Positions 5,307 through 12,545 of a DNA stretch of 13,821 bases are shown piece after piece; the stretch's first letter is position 1; each line of letters opens with the position of its first letter. The notes below the pieces were generated by a model. That model made no database searches. It was not told the DNA's origin and worked only from the letters and a program-made list of their open reading frames with translations. The translations under genes and the position numbers were made by a program. Source of the stretch: Clostridium sp. (lineage in GTDB: Bacteria > Bacillota_A > Clostridia > Lachnospirales > Lachnospiraceae); assembly GCA_023666975.1 (NCBI GenBank), contig JAMPAW010000086.1:1-13821 (forward strand), read 5' to 3'.

Positions 5307-8153
5307 TTAGTCAGACATATTTACGTTACCGGTAATCGATGCATTTTCCAGCTTTTCCGGGTCAAAATAGTAGGCATAAATAAAGCCTGCCAGCTCCTCT
5401 GCATTACCCGAAGAATACCCATACGGGATAACTGCCGTGACGGATATCTCCGGTCTGGCAAACGGTGCATAGGAAACAAATAACGCATGTGCCGGTCTGG
5501 CCAGATTCTCCTCCGCCGTTCCGGTCTTACCTGCAACATCTACCTTAATCTGGTTGATTAACATTTCCTCCGGTGTATGGTTCTCCACCACCCGGCGCAT
5601 ACCGTTGTGAACGGTATTCCACAATGCTGGGTCGATATCTACCGTACCGTGGACTTTATGCGGGTTTTCATAGGTTACCTCTCCCTGTATATTTTTCATC
5701 TCTTTAATGATACTTAAATCATAACAGGTCCCGCTCGTCGCAATCGTGGTAACATAACGTGCGAGCTGAGTCGGCGTATAAGAGTTTGTCCCCTGCCCGA
5801 TTGCACTCCGCACTACCGTCTCATCAGACACCTTCGGTGCAATCTCGTCCAGCTCGATACCCGAATTGGTGTCCAGCCCGAACATCGAAGCATACTTGGT
5901 CAGCTTTGACAGACCGTCGGAATCGGAAAAATGATTTTCTCCGCCGCCCAGACGATACCCGACTTCATAAAAGAAATAGTTACAGGAAACCTCCAATGCC
6001 TCTTCAATACCGATTATACCATGTTTACCGGGATAAAGCCAACATTTTGGCGGCGGATCTACCTTGGTGAAAATCCCTTCTGCGTTAATGGTTGTCGACA
6101 AATCGATTGCTCCGGTCTCTACCGCTGCTATCGTCGTCAGCATTTTGTAAGTGGAACCCGGAGCCGTCCTCTGCTGGGTTGCCCTGTTATACAAAGGCTT
6201 TGTTTTATCCGCAATCAGGGTAGCATAATACTCGGCATCTACGGAATTTGTCAAAAGATTGTTGTTATAGCTGGGATAGCTTACCATGGCAAGGATTTCT
6301 CCGGTATTGACATCGGTAACCACCACTGAGCCCTCGCAGGGGTCAAGTGCCAGCTGAGCCGGCGTAATCTCAAGATTATTGATTTTCTTGCGGATAAACT
6401 GATAATCCGACAATTCCCCCGACAGGAATTCCGCATAGTCTTCATCTGTCTCCTGCTTCAGTACGTCCTGCTCAAACAACGTATGGATAATCTGCGTACC
6501 GCTTATGTTTTTGGATTTAATCATATATTTCATGATCAGCTTGTCGAACTCCGTATCTGCGGAAAGTATACTCTCCACATAATTGACCAGCGCATCATAT
6601 ACCTCCTGGGAATCATAAAAATCACTGGAAAGTTCAAAAGGAGTAATATCGATAGCCCCCTGATTAATGGCGTATTGAAGGAATGTTCCCAAAGAAATAT
6701 TGCCCGCTACATATTCCTTATAAGTCTCGTCCGTGCTTTCAATCCGTTTACTGTTATATATTTCGTCCGCCTCTAACATAGAATAAATATATTCCATATA
6801 TGCCGTGTATTCGGTATCCAGATTATTGATTGCCGCATTTTCCGTTGTCATGATACCGCGGATTCTCGACAGCACGTATTCTCTGGTAGAGGCTAATGTG
6901 GCATTGACCGTCTGCTCATATGCACCGGCCCCTTCCGAGGAGAGATGTGTAATGTCCAGCGTGTTATTATCAAAAAGGGCAAAATATACATTTTCTATCG
7001 GAATCAGCTTATTGACGTTATCCTCTTCATCAATTTCCTCATCGGTAATCTTGGCGAGAACAACACTGGCAATCTCCTTTTCCAGCGTGTCATAGGTGTA
7101 TTTTTGTAAATCTGAATCAATGGTCAGATAGATATCCTCGCCGGCAACGGAGTCCTCTTTGTTCGTGCGCTCAATGATTTTTCCCATATTGTCCACATAA
7201 ATTTCCTCGACACCGTTTGTTCCCCGCAGAGTGCTCTCATACCGCTGCTCCAGCCCTGTTTTTCCAATCATGTCATCGCTGTCGTACTGGCTTTTTTCCG
7301 ACAGCTCCTCATTATAGGTTTTCATCTCGTCAGTGGAAATCGCACCGATATAACCAATAATGTGGGCAAAATATTTGGCATCATTATAGACGCGGATAGA
7401 ATCCACCACCACATCAATTCCCATCAGCTCCGCCGCATTCTCATTCAGCTCCGCCACGCTTTCGGCACTGATATCCCTTGCAATGGTCACCGACATGTAC
7501 TGCTGGAAACGGTTCAGCCAAAGCGTATAGCGCACCTCCATAATCTTCAGCGCTTCCACCGTTGTATAATCGGAGGATATCTCAAATAATTCCAGGGAGA
7601 GATAATCGTAGATATCTTTGGCCGACATCTCCTTTTGCTCATCGGTCAAATCATCTGCCGTTGACTTGCCGTGAACCTCCGCCAAAAAGCGCAGACGTTC
7701 TGCATCGGAGCTTGTGTTAAACTTCGGGACACCGTTTTTGTCCAGAACAATCGGAAAATCCACACTGATGTGGTCATTATTTTTTTCCAGAATCTGAATG
7801 GTCCTATACACAATCGCATTTTTCAGGGAATTTTCCGAAACACCGTTTTGTAAGGCAACATCGGTCAGCTGCGTACTGTTTTCAAAGGTTACTGAATATG
7901 CCAGCTGGTTATAGGCTAAGAGATTTCCGTTGCAGTCAAATATATTCCCTCTGGACGCCTCTACCGTCAGTGTCTTTTTGGACTTGTAGGTAAAGTTGTT
8001 CAAATGCTCTTCTCCCTCGACAATCTGCAAACGAAAAAGACGTCCCACCAAAATGGAAAACAGAATAAAGATAACAACCGAGACAATAAACAGACGATGA
8101 GTAATATATTCAATTATATATTCCTTCATTGCATGGAGTAATTCCTTTACCAT
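5307..8153 (-). CDS. mrdA: Class B penicillin-binding protein 2 with a large insertion
   Basis: Peptidoglycan D,D-transpeptidase of 948 residues that cross-links new glycan strands during elongation, with RodA as the likely partner. One transmembrane helix (about 20-40) anchors it; a PBP dimerisation region follows (RGNIFDCNGNLLAYN, 68-82). The transpeptidase domain starts near 608 and holds STYK (667-670, nucleophile Ser667), SCN (723-725) and KTG (876-878). Compared with E. coli PBP2 (about 630 residues), an extra block of roughly 245 residues lies between LTIDSDLQKY (343-352) and the transpeptidase core; it is acidic, predicted helical by eye, and matches no domain I recognise. The start at 8153 is 1 base after the mreD stop, with AGAGG 9 bases upstream, so translation is probably coupled. 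The order mreC-mreD-PBP2 supports PBP2 over a division-type PBP. Confidence 0.93.
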   Translation of the reverse strand: MVKELLHAMKEYIIEYITHRLFIVSVVIFILFSILVGRLFRLQIVEGEEHLNNFTYKSKKTLTVEASRGNIFDCNGNLLAYNQLAYSVTFENSTQLTDVALQNGVSENSLKNAIVYRTIQILEKNNDHISVDFPIVLDKNGVPKFNTSSDAERLRFLAEVHGKSTADDLTDEQKEMSAKDIYDYLSLELFEISSDYTTVEALKIMEVRYTLWLNRFQQYMSVTIARDISAESVAELNENAAELMGIDVVVDSIRVYNDAKYFAHIIGYIGAISTDEMKTYNEELSEKSQYDSDDMIGKTGLEQRYESTLRGTNGVEEIYVDNMGKIIERTNKEDSVAGEDIYLTIDSDLQKYTYDTLEKEIASVVLAKITDEEIDEEDNVNKLIPIENVYFALFDNNTLDITHLSSEGAGAYEQTVNATLASTREYVLSRIRGIMTTENAAINNLDTEYTAYMEYIYSMLEADEIYNSKRIESTDETYKEYVAGNISLGTFLQYAINQGAIDITPFELSSDFYDSQEVYDALVNYVESILSADTEFDKLIMKYMIKSKNISGTQIIHTLFEQDVLKQETDEDYAEFLSGELSDYQFIRKKINNLEITPAQLALDPCEGSVVVTDVNTGEILAMVSYPSYNNNLLTNSVDAEYYATLIADKTKPLYNRATQQRTAPGSTYKMLTTIAAVETGAIDLSTTINAEGIFTKVDPPPKCWLYPGKHGIIGIEEALEVSCNYFFYEVGYRLGGGENHFSDSDGLSKLTKYASMFGLDTNSGIELDEIAPKVSDETVVRSAIGQGTNSYTPTQLARYVTTIATSGTCYDLSIIKEMKNIQGEVTYENPHKVHGTVDIDPALWNTVHNGMRRVVENHTPEEMLINQIKVDVAGKTGTAEENLARPAHALFVSYAPFARPEISVTAVIPYGYSSGNAEELAGFIYAYYFDPEKLENASITGNVNMSD

Positions 8154-8154
8154 A

Positions 8155-8658
8155 TCATTCCGCCTCTTTTATCTTTTTTAACCGTTTGTTGATCCGCACC
8201 AGTATTTTGTAAAAAAACAGTGTAATCAATATTGTATATATCATTTCCGGAACAATCACATTCATGCAGTATGTGGCAAAATGCAATTTGTTCCGCAACA
8301 GAAAATACACCATATAAATAATAACATTATAGATAAAATCATTCAGTGTAATCATAATCATCGGAAGAAGTACGTCCTCCACATAATAAATGCGGTGGAA
8401 AAAACCGTTGACATAGCCCATGGACATATAAATAAACGCATACGGTCCCAGCGCACGTCCGAAAAAAATATCAATCAGCAGACCGGAAAAGAACCCTACT
8501 AACAGGCCTTCCTTTCTTCCCCGCATAAGCCCGAAGGACATCGTCACAATCAGCAAGAGATTGGGCACTACCCCGGCCAGCTTTAAATAGCGGAAAACTG
8601 TTGCCTGACATAAAAAACATATAATAATGATAATACCGATTGTAATACACCGTTTCAT
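8155..8658 (-). CDS. mreD: Rod shape-determining protein MreD
   Basis: Integral membrane protein of 167 residues, part of the elongation complex with MreC, RodA and PBP2. Hydrophobic segments fill most of its length, and the family features VPNLLLI (31-37), GLLIDIFFGRALGPYAF (59-75) and VPEMIYT near the C-terminus are visible, followed by a basic tail (RINKRLKKIK). The start at 8658 is 1 base after the mreC stop, with GGAG inside the end of mreC. The same frame stays open to 8883, but that 75-residue extension is an Arg/Lys-rich reading of the repetitive mreC 3' end and is not MreD. The PBP2 start follows its stop by 1 base, so mreC, mreD and mrdA are tightly coupled. Confidence 0.92.
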   Translation of the reverse strand: MKRCITIGIIIIICFLCQATVFRYLKLAGVVPNLLLIVTMSFGLMRGRKEGLLVGFFSGLLIDIFFGRALGPYAFIYMSMGYVNGFFHRIYYVEDVLLPMIMITLNDFIYNVIIYMVYFLLRNKLHFATYCMNVIVPEMIYTILITLFFYKILVRINKRLKKIKEAE

Positions 8659-8659
8659 A

Positions 8660-9754
8660 CTACTCTCCGTCTTCCGGACTGTCCTCTGAAGGATTTTCTC
8701 CGTTTTCTTCTTCGTCCGGGTTATTTTCTTCACCTGCAGTATCTCTATCCGGATTCCCGGTCTGTTCTTCCTCTGATGTGTCCTGCTCCGTAGTATTTGT
8801 CTCCGTGGTACCCTGTTCTGTGGTATTCCGTTCCGTGGTGCCCTGCTCCGTGGTACCGGTTTCACTGCTTTGGATACTGTCATAGATATTTTTGTTCACC
8901 GAATTTGTCTCGTAATCAGCCTTTAAATCCAAGACAACCAGAACCTCCTGCAGATTGTGAAAATCCACTATCGGAATACATTTTGCCGACTTGGTCAGAT
9001 TGTTGGCGTCTAATTCAATCTCGGAAATATAGCCGATTAAAATTCCCGGCAGAAATTTGTCGCTGACATGGGAAGTCACTAATTCCGCTCCTTCCTCAAT
9101 CGTATCCGCTTTGTTGATATAACCGACACGGATATATCCGTCCCTGATTAAAGACAAATCACCGGAAACGGTACAAAGCGTTTCCGTTCCGAAAACCGTT
9201 GCACTGACACTGCTGTTATCGTCAATAATGGCGCGGACCTTTGCATAGTTTGTGCCGACCTCCGTCACAATGCCGGCAAGTCCTCCATCTGCTAATATAT
9301 TGCAACCCACCTTAACTCCGTCATCTGAGCCTTTATCGATCACAAAGGTATAAAACCAGTTTGTGGAATCCGTAGCGATAACTCTTGCCCCAATCGTATG
9401 GTAATCCGCATACTGTTCCTTGAGCCCTAACAGCTTTTGCAGACGCTTCAGCTCATTGTTTTCCTGCTCGTACACTTTGATTTGCGAATAGTATTCTGCG
9501 ACTTTTTCCTCTAACGCTTTATTCTCCTTCAGCAGCTCCGCTTTCTCCTTCTGATAAGACACCTGTGTATAAATGGAGGAGCCGACTTCATTTACTCCCG
9601 ACTGCATCGGTTTGATGACGGCACTGGTCACTGCCTTTAATGGCGCAAAGCTGTCCTCAAAAATAACCGAAACAAGCAGAAGAATAAAACAGATAAACGC
9701 CATAAACAGATAGATATATTTCGGTGGAATTACCTTTTTATCATGAAAATCCAT
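8660..9754 (-). CDS. mreC: Rod shape-determining protein MreC with a repetitive acidic tail
   Basis: Scaffold of the elongation machinery, 364 residues: a short cytoplasmic N-terminus, one transmembrane helix (about 13-32), a coiled coil (about 66-112, with LKENKALEEKV and QENNELKRLQKLLGL) and the extracytoplasmic beta domains (about 118-275, with IARVIATDSTNW-like and DGGLAGIVTEVG segments). The MreC core ends near 276; residues 280-364 form an extra tail. It begins with five pentapeptides of the type [GN]TTE[QRT] (300-324) and ends in a stretch dominated by Glu, Asp, Asn and Pro. The tail lies on the outer face of the membrane. AAAGGA precedes the ATG by 10 bases. It follows the DUF4321 gene by 16 bases and is coupled to mreD. 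mreB, usually just upstream, is absent. Confidence 0.93.
   Translation of the reverse strand: MDFHDKKVIPPKYIYLFMAFICFILLLVSVIFEDSFAPLKAVTSAVIKPMQSGVNEVGSSIYTQVSYQKEKAELLKENKALEEKVAEYYSQIKVYEQENNELKRLQKLLGLKEQYADYHTIGARVIATDSTNWFYTFVIDKGSDDGVKVGCNILADGGLAGIVTEVGTNYAKVRAIIDDNSSVSATVFGTETLCTVSGDLSLIRDGYIRVGYINKADTIEEGAELVTSHVSDKFLPGILIGYISEIELDANNLTKSAKCIPIVDFHNLQEVLVVLDLKADYETNSVNKNIYDSIQSSETGTTEQGTTERNTTEQGTTETNTTEQDTSEEEQTGNPDRDTAGEENNPDEEENGENPSEDSPEDGE
8783..8857 (-). repeat. Five tandem 15-base units inside mreC
   Basis: Five consecutive 15-base units, each an imperfect copy of CTGCTCCGTGGTACC as read on the plus strand, lie in frame with mreC and encode [GN]TTE[QRT] at residues 300-324. 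The units differ mostly at the first and last few bases. A number of units divisible by codons can change without a frameshift, so length variation between strains is likely. Confidence 0.9.
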
Positions 9755-9770
9755 GTGCTCACCGTCCTTT

Positions 9771-10034
9771 TCAGATTAACCGGTACACAATAATACCAAT
9801 AATCAGGCCAATGATACTTGCGATATTAATGGTAATCGTCAGCCCGAATGTCAAAACCAGTATCCCCAAATCCAAGACAACCGGCGAAGTAAGTCCAAAG
9901 GTATTGCCATAGCCAAGCCAGCTTAAGGCATGAACTCTTGAAGCGAGTGTTCCCAGATACCCTCCCAACACAATACCGCATAATAAAATAACGATTAAAA
10001 CCCAATTATTTTTACGTGAATTGCCAACTGCCAT
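9771..10034 (-). CDS. DUF4321 family membrane protein
   Basis: Membrane protein of 87 residues with unknown function. A basic N-terminus (NSRKNN) precedes a first hydrophobic helix with GIVLGGYLG (about 11-28), then a loop containing LSWLGYGNTFGLTSP (37-51), then a long hydrophobic stretch (54-85) that may cross the membrane once or form a hairpin. These features match DUF4321 as I remember it. AAAGGAG (10045-10051) is 10 bases from ATG 10034 but only 1 base from ATG 10043, so 10034 is preferred; the longer form adds three residues. It is the first gene after a likely promoter and lies 16 bases before mreC, in the place where mreB is found in many relatives. A role as accessory to MreC/MreD is inferred from position alone. 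Confidence 0.85.
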   Translation of the reverse strand: MAVGNSRKNNWVLIVILLCGIVLGGYLGTLASRVHALSWLGYGNTFGLTSPVVLDLGILVLTFGLTITINIASIIGLIIGIIVYRLI

Positions 10035-10044
10035 ACTTTTCATA

Positions 10045-10051
10045 CTCCTTT
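10045..10051 (-). promoter_or_regulatory. Ribosome binding site that sets the DUF4321 start
   Basis: AAAGGAG on the minus strand is too close (1 base) to ATG 10043 and at a usable 10 bases from ATG 10034, which favours the shorter protein. Confidence 0.6.
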
Positions 10052-10069
10052 ACAAAACCACATTTACCT

Positions 10070-10098
10070 ATCATACCATATTTAGGAAAATTCTACAA
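10070..10098 (-). promoter_or_regulatory. Likely sigma-A promoter for the DUF4321-mreCD-mrdA-min genes
   Basis: On the minus strand TTGTAG (10093-10098) is followed after 17 bases by TATGAT (10070-10075), which is directly preceded by TGG, an extended -10 element. The -35 is weak (TTG only) and overlaps the last codons of the PLP enzyme gene. The transcript would start about 20 bases before the ribosome binding site of the DUF4321 gene. It would let the cell-shape genes be expressed apart from mutL-miaA. No hairpin is visible in the 49-base gap. Confidence 0.5.
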
Positions 10099-11376
10099 GT
10101 GAATTAGCCCTTTGCCCTCCAATCGGGCCAGCGAACTCATCATGCCAAATTTGGCGTGATGATAGGAAAGGCCGCCCTGAAAATAAACGGTATATGGTTC
10201 GTGCATAGGTGCATCTGCTGAAAGCTCAATGGAAGCTCCGGAAATGAAAGTTCCCGCCGCCATAATCACATCGCAGTCATAGCCGGGCATTGCCCACGGA
10301 GTCGGGGTCACATGGGAATCTACCGGGGAAGCATACTGAATCCCCTCGCAAAAGGCAATGACTTTTTCCGGGTCATGAAAGGTAATCGCCTGAATAATGT
10401 CATGCCGTGGTTCGGTGCCGTTCGGCACACATTCAAATCCGAGATATTCATACAGGCTGGCCGCAAAAATGGCTCCTTTTAATGCTCCGCCTACTACCTG
10501 TGGCGCATGGAAAAGCCCCTGAAAAAAGTCCTTATTGACGCCGAGCGAAGCGCCCACTTCACTGCCTAACCCCGGCGCAGTCAACCGATAGCCCGCATTC
10601 TCCACACACTCTCTGGTGCCGCAGATATAGCCGCCAATAGGGGCCAGACCGCCGCCGGGATTCTTGATCAGCGAACCGACCACCATATCTGCGCCGACAT
10701 CGGACGGCTCGGTTAATTCCACAAATTCTCCGTAACAGTTGTCAACCATGCAGCATATATCCGGCTTAATCTTCTTGACAAAGGCAATCAGCTCGCCGAG
10801 CTGTTTTACACTAAAGGAAGGTCTGGTCAGGTAGCCTTTGGAACGCTGAATGGTCATCATTTTTGTTTTATCTGATATGGCATTTTGTATGGCCGGATAG
10901 TCAAACGTTCCGTCCGCTGACAGCTCCACCTGCTTATACGTCACCCCGTATTCGGCTAAAGAACCCTTGGAGGACCGTATTCCGATTATCTCTTCCATTG
11001 TGTCATAGGGTTTTCCCACTGGCGAAATCAGCTCATCACCCGGACGCAGATTAGCCGACAGCGCAACTGCCAGCGCATGGGTGCCGCAGGTTATCTGCGA
11101 ACGGACTAAGGCCGCCTCCGTTCCAAAGATTTCTGCATATACTTTTTCTAGTGTTTCCCGTCCGATGTCATTATATCCATAACCCGTTGTCGGCGCTAAA
11201 TGCGCCTCCGACACACGGTGCTTATGCATTGCCCGCAGTACCTTTAACTGATTGCACTCCGTTATGCGGTCAATCTCTTCAAAACATTCCTTTAATTTCA
11301 ATTCTATTTGACTGCATAGTTCATATACCTTCGGGGAAATCCCCATTTGCTCATATGCTTCTGCCCTGCTATCCAT
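10093..11376 (-). CDS. Methionine gamma-lyase / 'aluminium resistance' family PLP enzyme
   Basis: Cytosolic fold-type I pyridoxal-phosphate protein of 427 residues, in the family of B. subtilis YnbB. Residues 60-71 (LAPTTGYGYNDI) match the conserved N-terminal signature, GTHA (98-101) contributes to the phosphate site, Asp212 in VDNCYGEF should contact the cofactor ring nitrogen, and Lys238 in SLIKNPGGGLAPIGGY is the predicted Schiff-base lysine. The length is normal for the family. Members are commonly labelled methionine gamma-lyase, which cleaves methionine to methanethiol, 2-oxobutyrate and ammonia, but the activity of this subgroup is not well established, so the substrate is an inference. 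GGAGG lies 7 bases before the ATG. The gene follows miaA across a structured repeat-like spacer, and its end carries the -35 of the next promoter. Confidence 0.9.
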   Translation of the reverse strand: MDSRAEAYEQMGISPKVYELCSQIELKLKECFEEIDRITECNQLKVLRAMHKHRVSEAHLAPTTGYGYNDIGRETLEKVYAEIFGTEAALVRSQITCGTHALAVALSANLRPGDELISPVGKPYDTMEEIIGIRSSKGSLAEYGVTYKQVELSADGTFDYPAIQNAISDKTKMMTIQRSKGYLTRPSFSVKQLGELIAFVKKIKPDICCMVDNCYGEFVELTEPSDVGADMVVGSLIKNPGGGLAPIGGYICGTRECVENAGYRLTAPGLGSEVGASLGVNKDFFQGLFHAPQVVGGALKGAIFAASLYEYLGFECVPNGTEPRHDIIQAITFHDPEKVIAFCEGIQYASPVDSHVTPTPWAMPGYDCDVIMAAGTFISGASIELSADAPMHEPYTVYFQGGLSYHHAKFGMMSSLARLEGKGLIHL

Positions 11377-11400
11377 ATATTATCCTCCAAACCTTTCTAA

Positions 11401-11540
11401 TGCCGTATCCTTTATTCCCGCGAGCAATGAGCCAGGCAGCCACGCTTGCGTGGATATTTGGCGAATGCCGCGAGGGTCTAATACCCCGCTGTTCTGCAGC
11501 GTTACAAGCTTGATACCCCGTTGCTTGCAGCGGGGTTTTT
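11401..11540. repeat. Hairpin-rich repeat-like element between miaA and the PLP enzyme gene
   Basis: About 140 bases packed with inverted repeats. ACCCCGTTG/CAGCGGGGT (11515-11536) and CCACG/CGTGG (11440-11453) both have a CTTG loop; CGCTG/CAGCG (11487-11501), GGC/GCC (11460-11469) and the palindrome CAAGCTTG (11505-11512) are smaller. ATACCCCG...GCAGCG occurs twice in direct order (11481-11501 and 11513-11532), as does CCGCGAG (11418-11424 and 11468-11474). It overlaps the last codons and stop of miaA. The right hairpin is followed by TTTTT on the plus strand, so it would terminate only antisense transcripts. It resembles the dispersed palindromic elements found in many copies in Lachnospiraceae genomes, as I remember them; copy number could not be checked here. 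Confidence 0.65.
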
Positions 11541-12521
11541 GATTTCGTCCGTGATAATCCCTTTATCCCGCATACACTGACACATAAAGGTAAGCATTTC
11601 CTCCTCAGACGCATAATCTGGTCTGTTCACCCAAATCACATCTTGCTCCCGCCGAAACCAGGTAAGCTGCCTCTTGGCAAAATGGCGGGTATCCCGCTTT
11701 AAACGATAGACAGCTTCCTCCAGGGAACAATCCCCTTCCAGATAAGATATCATTTCCTTATAGCCCAGTCCCTGCATGGAGATCATCTCCCTCGTACAGC
11801 CGTAATCAATCAGCCGCCTGACCTCCTCCGCAAGACCTTGCTCCAGCATAAGTTCAATTCGCTTTTCTATGCGTTCATAGAGAAGCCTTCTGTCATCATT
11901 CAGCACAAAATAGACAAAGCAGTACGGTGACTCCTTGCTCCTCTGTTCCCGATTATGCCGTGATATCGGATAACCGGTATCGTGGTAAAACTCCAGTGCG
12001 CGAATCACCCGTTTTACATTATTTTCATGAATCTCCCGATAGGAAGCCTCGTCAACGTCCTTTAACCGCTGGTGGAGTGCGCGGGCTCCGTAATGCTCAT
12101 AGTATTCCGTCAGCTCCCTCCGGTATTCGGAAACCTCAATATTTTCAAAAGCAATATCATACAGGACAGACTGAATATAGAATCCGGTTCCTCCGGCAAT
12201 AATCGGAAGCTTCCCCTTTTCGTATATCTCCTTCAACGCCCTGCCGGCCATCGCCTGAAAGGTTACGACATTAAATTCCTCCTTCGGGTCGAGGACATTA
12301 ATTAAATGATGCCGTATCCCCTGCATCTCCTCCGGCCGAATCTTTGCGGTACCGATATCCATCATGCGGTAAACCTGCATGGAATCTGCAGAAATGATTT
12401 CCCCATTTACTGTTTTTGCTATCTGCAGGGAAAGCGCTGTTTTCCCCACGGCGGTAGGGCCTGTGATAATCACCAGCGGCTTCTTTTCCTGTCTGTTCGT
12501 TATCTCATCTCTTTGTATCAA
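11502..12521 (-). CDS. miaA: tRNA dimethylallyltransferase
   Basis: Cytosolic enzyme that transfers a dimethylallyl group to N6 of adenosine 37 in tRNAs reading codons that start with U, which steadies codon pairing. The P-loop GPTAVGKT is at residues 21-28, ADSMQVY at 45-51, AGGTGFY at 109-115 and RQLTWFR at 284-290, all family signatures. The total of 339 residues is slightly long; an N-terminal extension of 14 residues and a C-terminal tail (about 318-339) account for this. The start is a TTG, supported by GGAGG 8 bases upstream and the lack of an ATG or GTG between it and the P-loop strand. The last dozen residues (KNPAASNGVSSL) are encoded by the repeat-like element that follows. It lies 24 bases after mutL, a common pairing. 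Confidence 0.95.
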   Translation of the reverse strand: MIQRDEITNRQEKKPLVIITGPTAVGKTALSLQIAKTVNGEIISADSMQVYRMMDIGTAKIRPEEMQGIRHHLINVLDPKEEFNVVTFQAMAGRALKEIYEKGKLPIIAGGTGFYIQSVLYDIAFENIEVSEYRRELTEYYEHYGARALHQRLKDVDEASYREIHENNVKRVIRALEFYHDTGYPISRHNREQRSKESPYCFVYFVLNDDRRLLYERIEKRIELMLEQGLAEEVRRLIDYGCTREMISMQGLGYKEMISYLEGDCSLEEAVYRLKRDTRHFAKRQLTWFRREQDVIWVNRPDYASEEEMLTFMCQCMRDKGIITDEIKNPAASNGVSSL

Positions 12522-12529
12522 AGTTGTTA

Positions 12530-12534
12530 CCTCC
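12530..12534 (-). promoter_or_regulatory. Ribosome binding site supporting a TTG start of miaA
   Basis: GGAGG on the minus strand lies 8 bases before TTG 12521. No in-frame ATG or GTG occurs before the first beta strand of the enzyme, so the rare start codon is well supported. Confidence 0.75.
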
Positions 12535-12545
12535 GGATTAAAGCA

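Noticed and set aside
5064..5483. Plus-strand open frames opposite minC and PBP2, including 5931-6329.
   Set aside because: They lie antisense to catalytic regions of recognised genes and show no domain or start signal.
8659..8883. An N-terminal extension of MreD rich in Arg, Pro and Lys, open in frame to 8883.
   Set aside because: It is the out-of-frame reading of the mreC repetitive 3' end. The normal MreD N-terminus begins at 8658 after its own ribosome binding site.
11377..11501. A riboswitch (for example SAM-binding) leader for the methionine gamma-lyase family gene.
   Set aside because: The hairpins do not match any riboswitch core I know, there is no terminator facing the gene, and direct repeats fit a repeat element better.
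11369..11614. An 81-residue minus-strand frame and an overlapping 120-residue plus-strand frame (11151-11513) around the miaA/PLP spacer.
   Set aside because: Both overlap well-supported genes and the hairpin-rich element, lack convincing starts, and are probably not translated.
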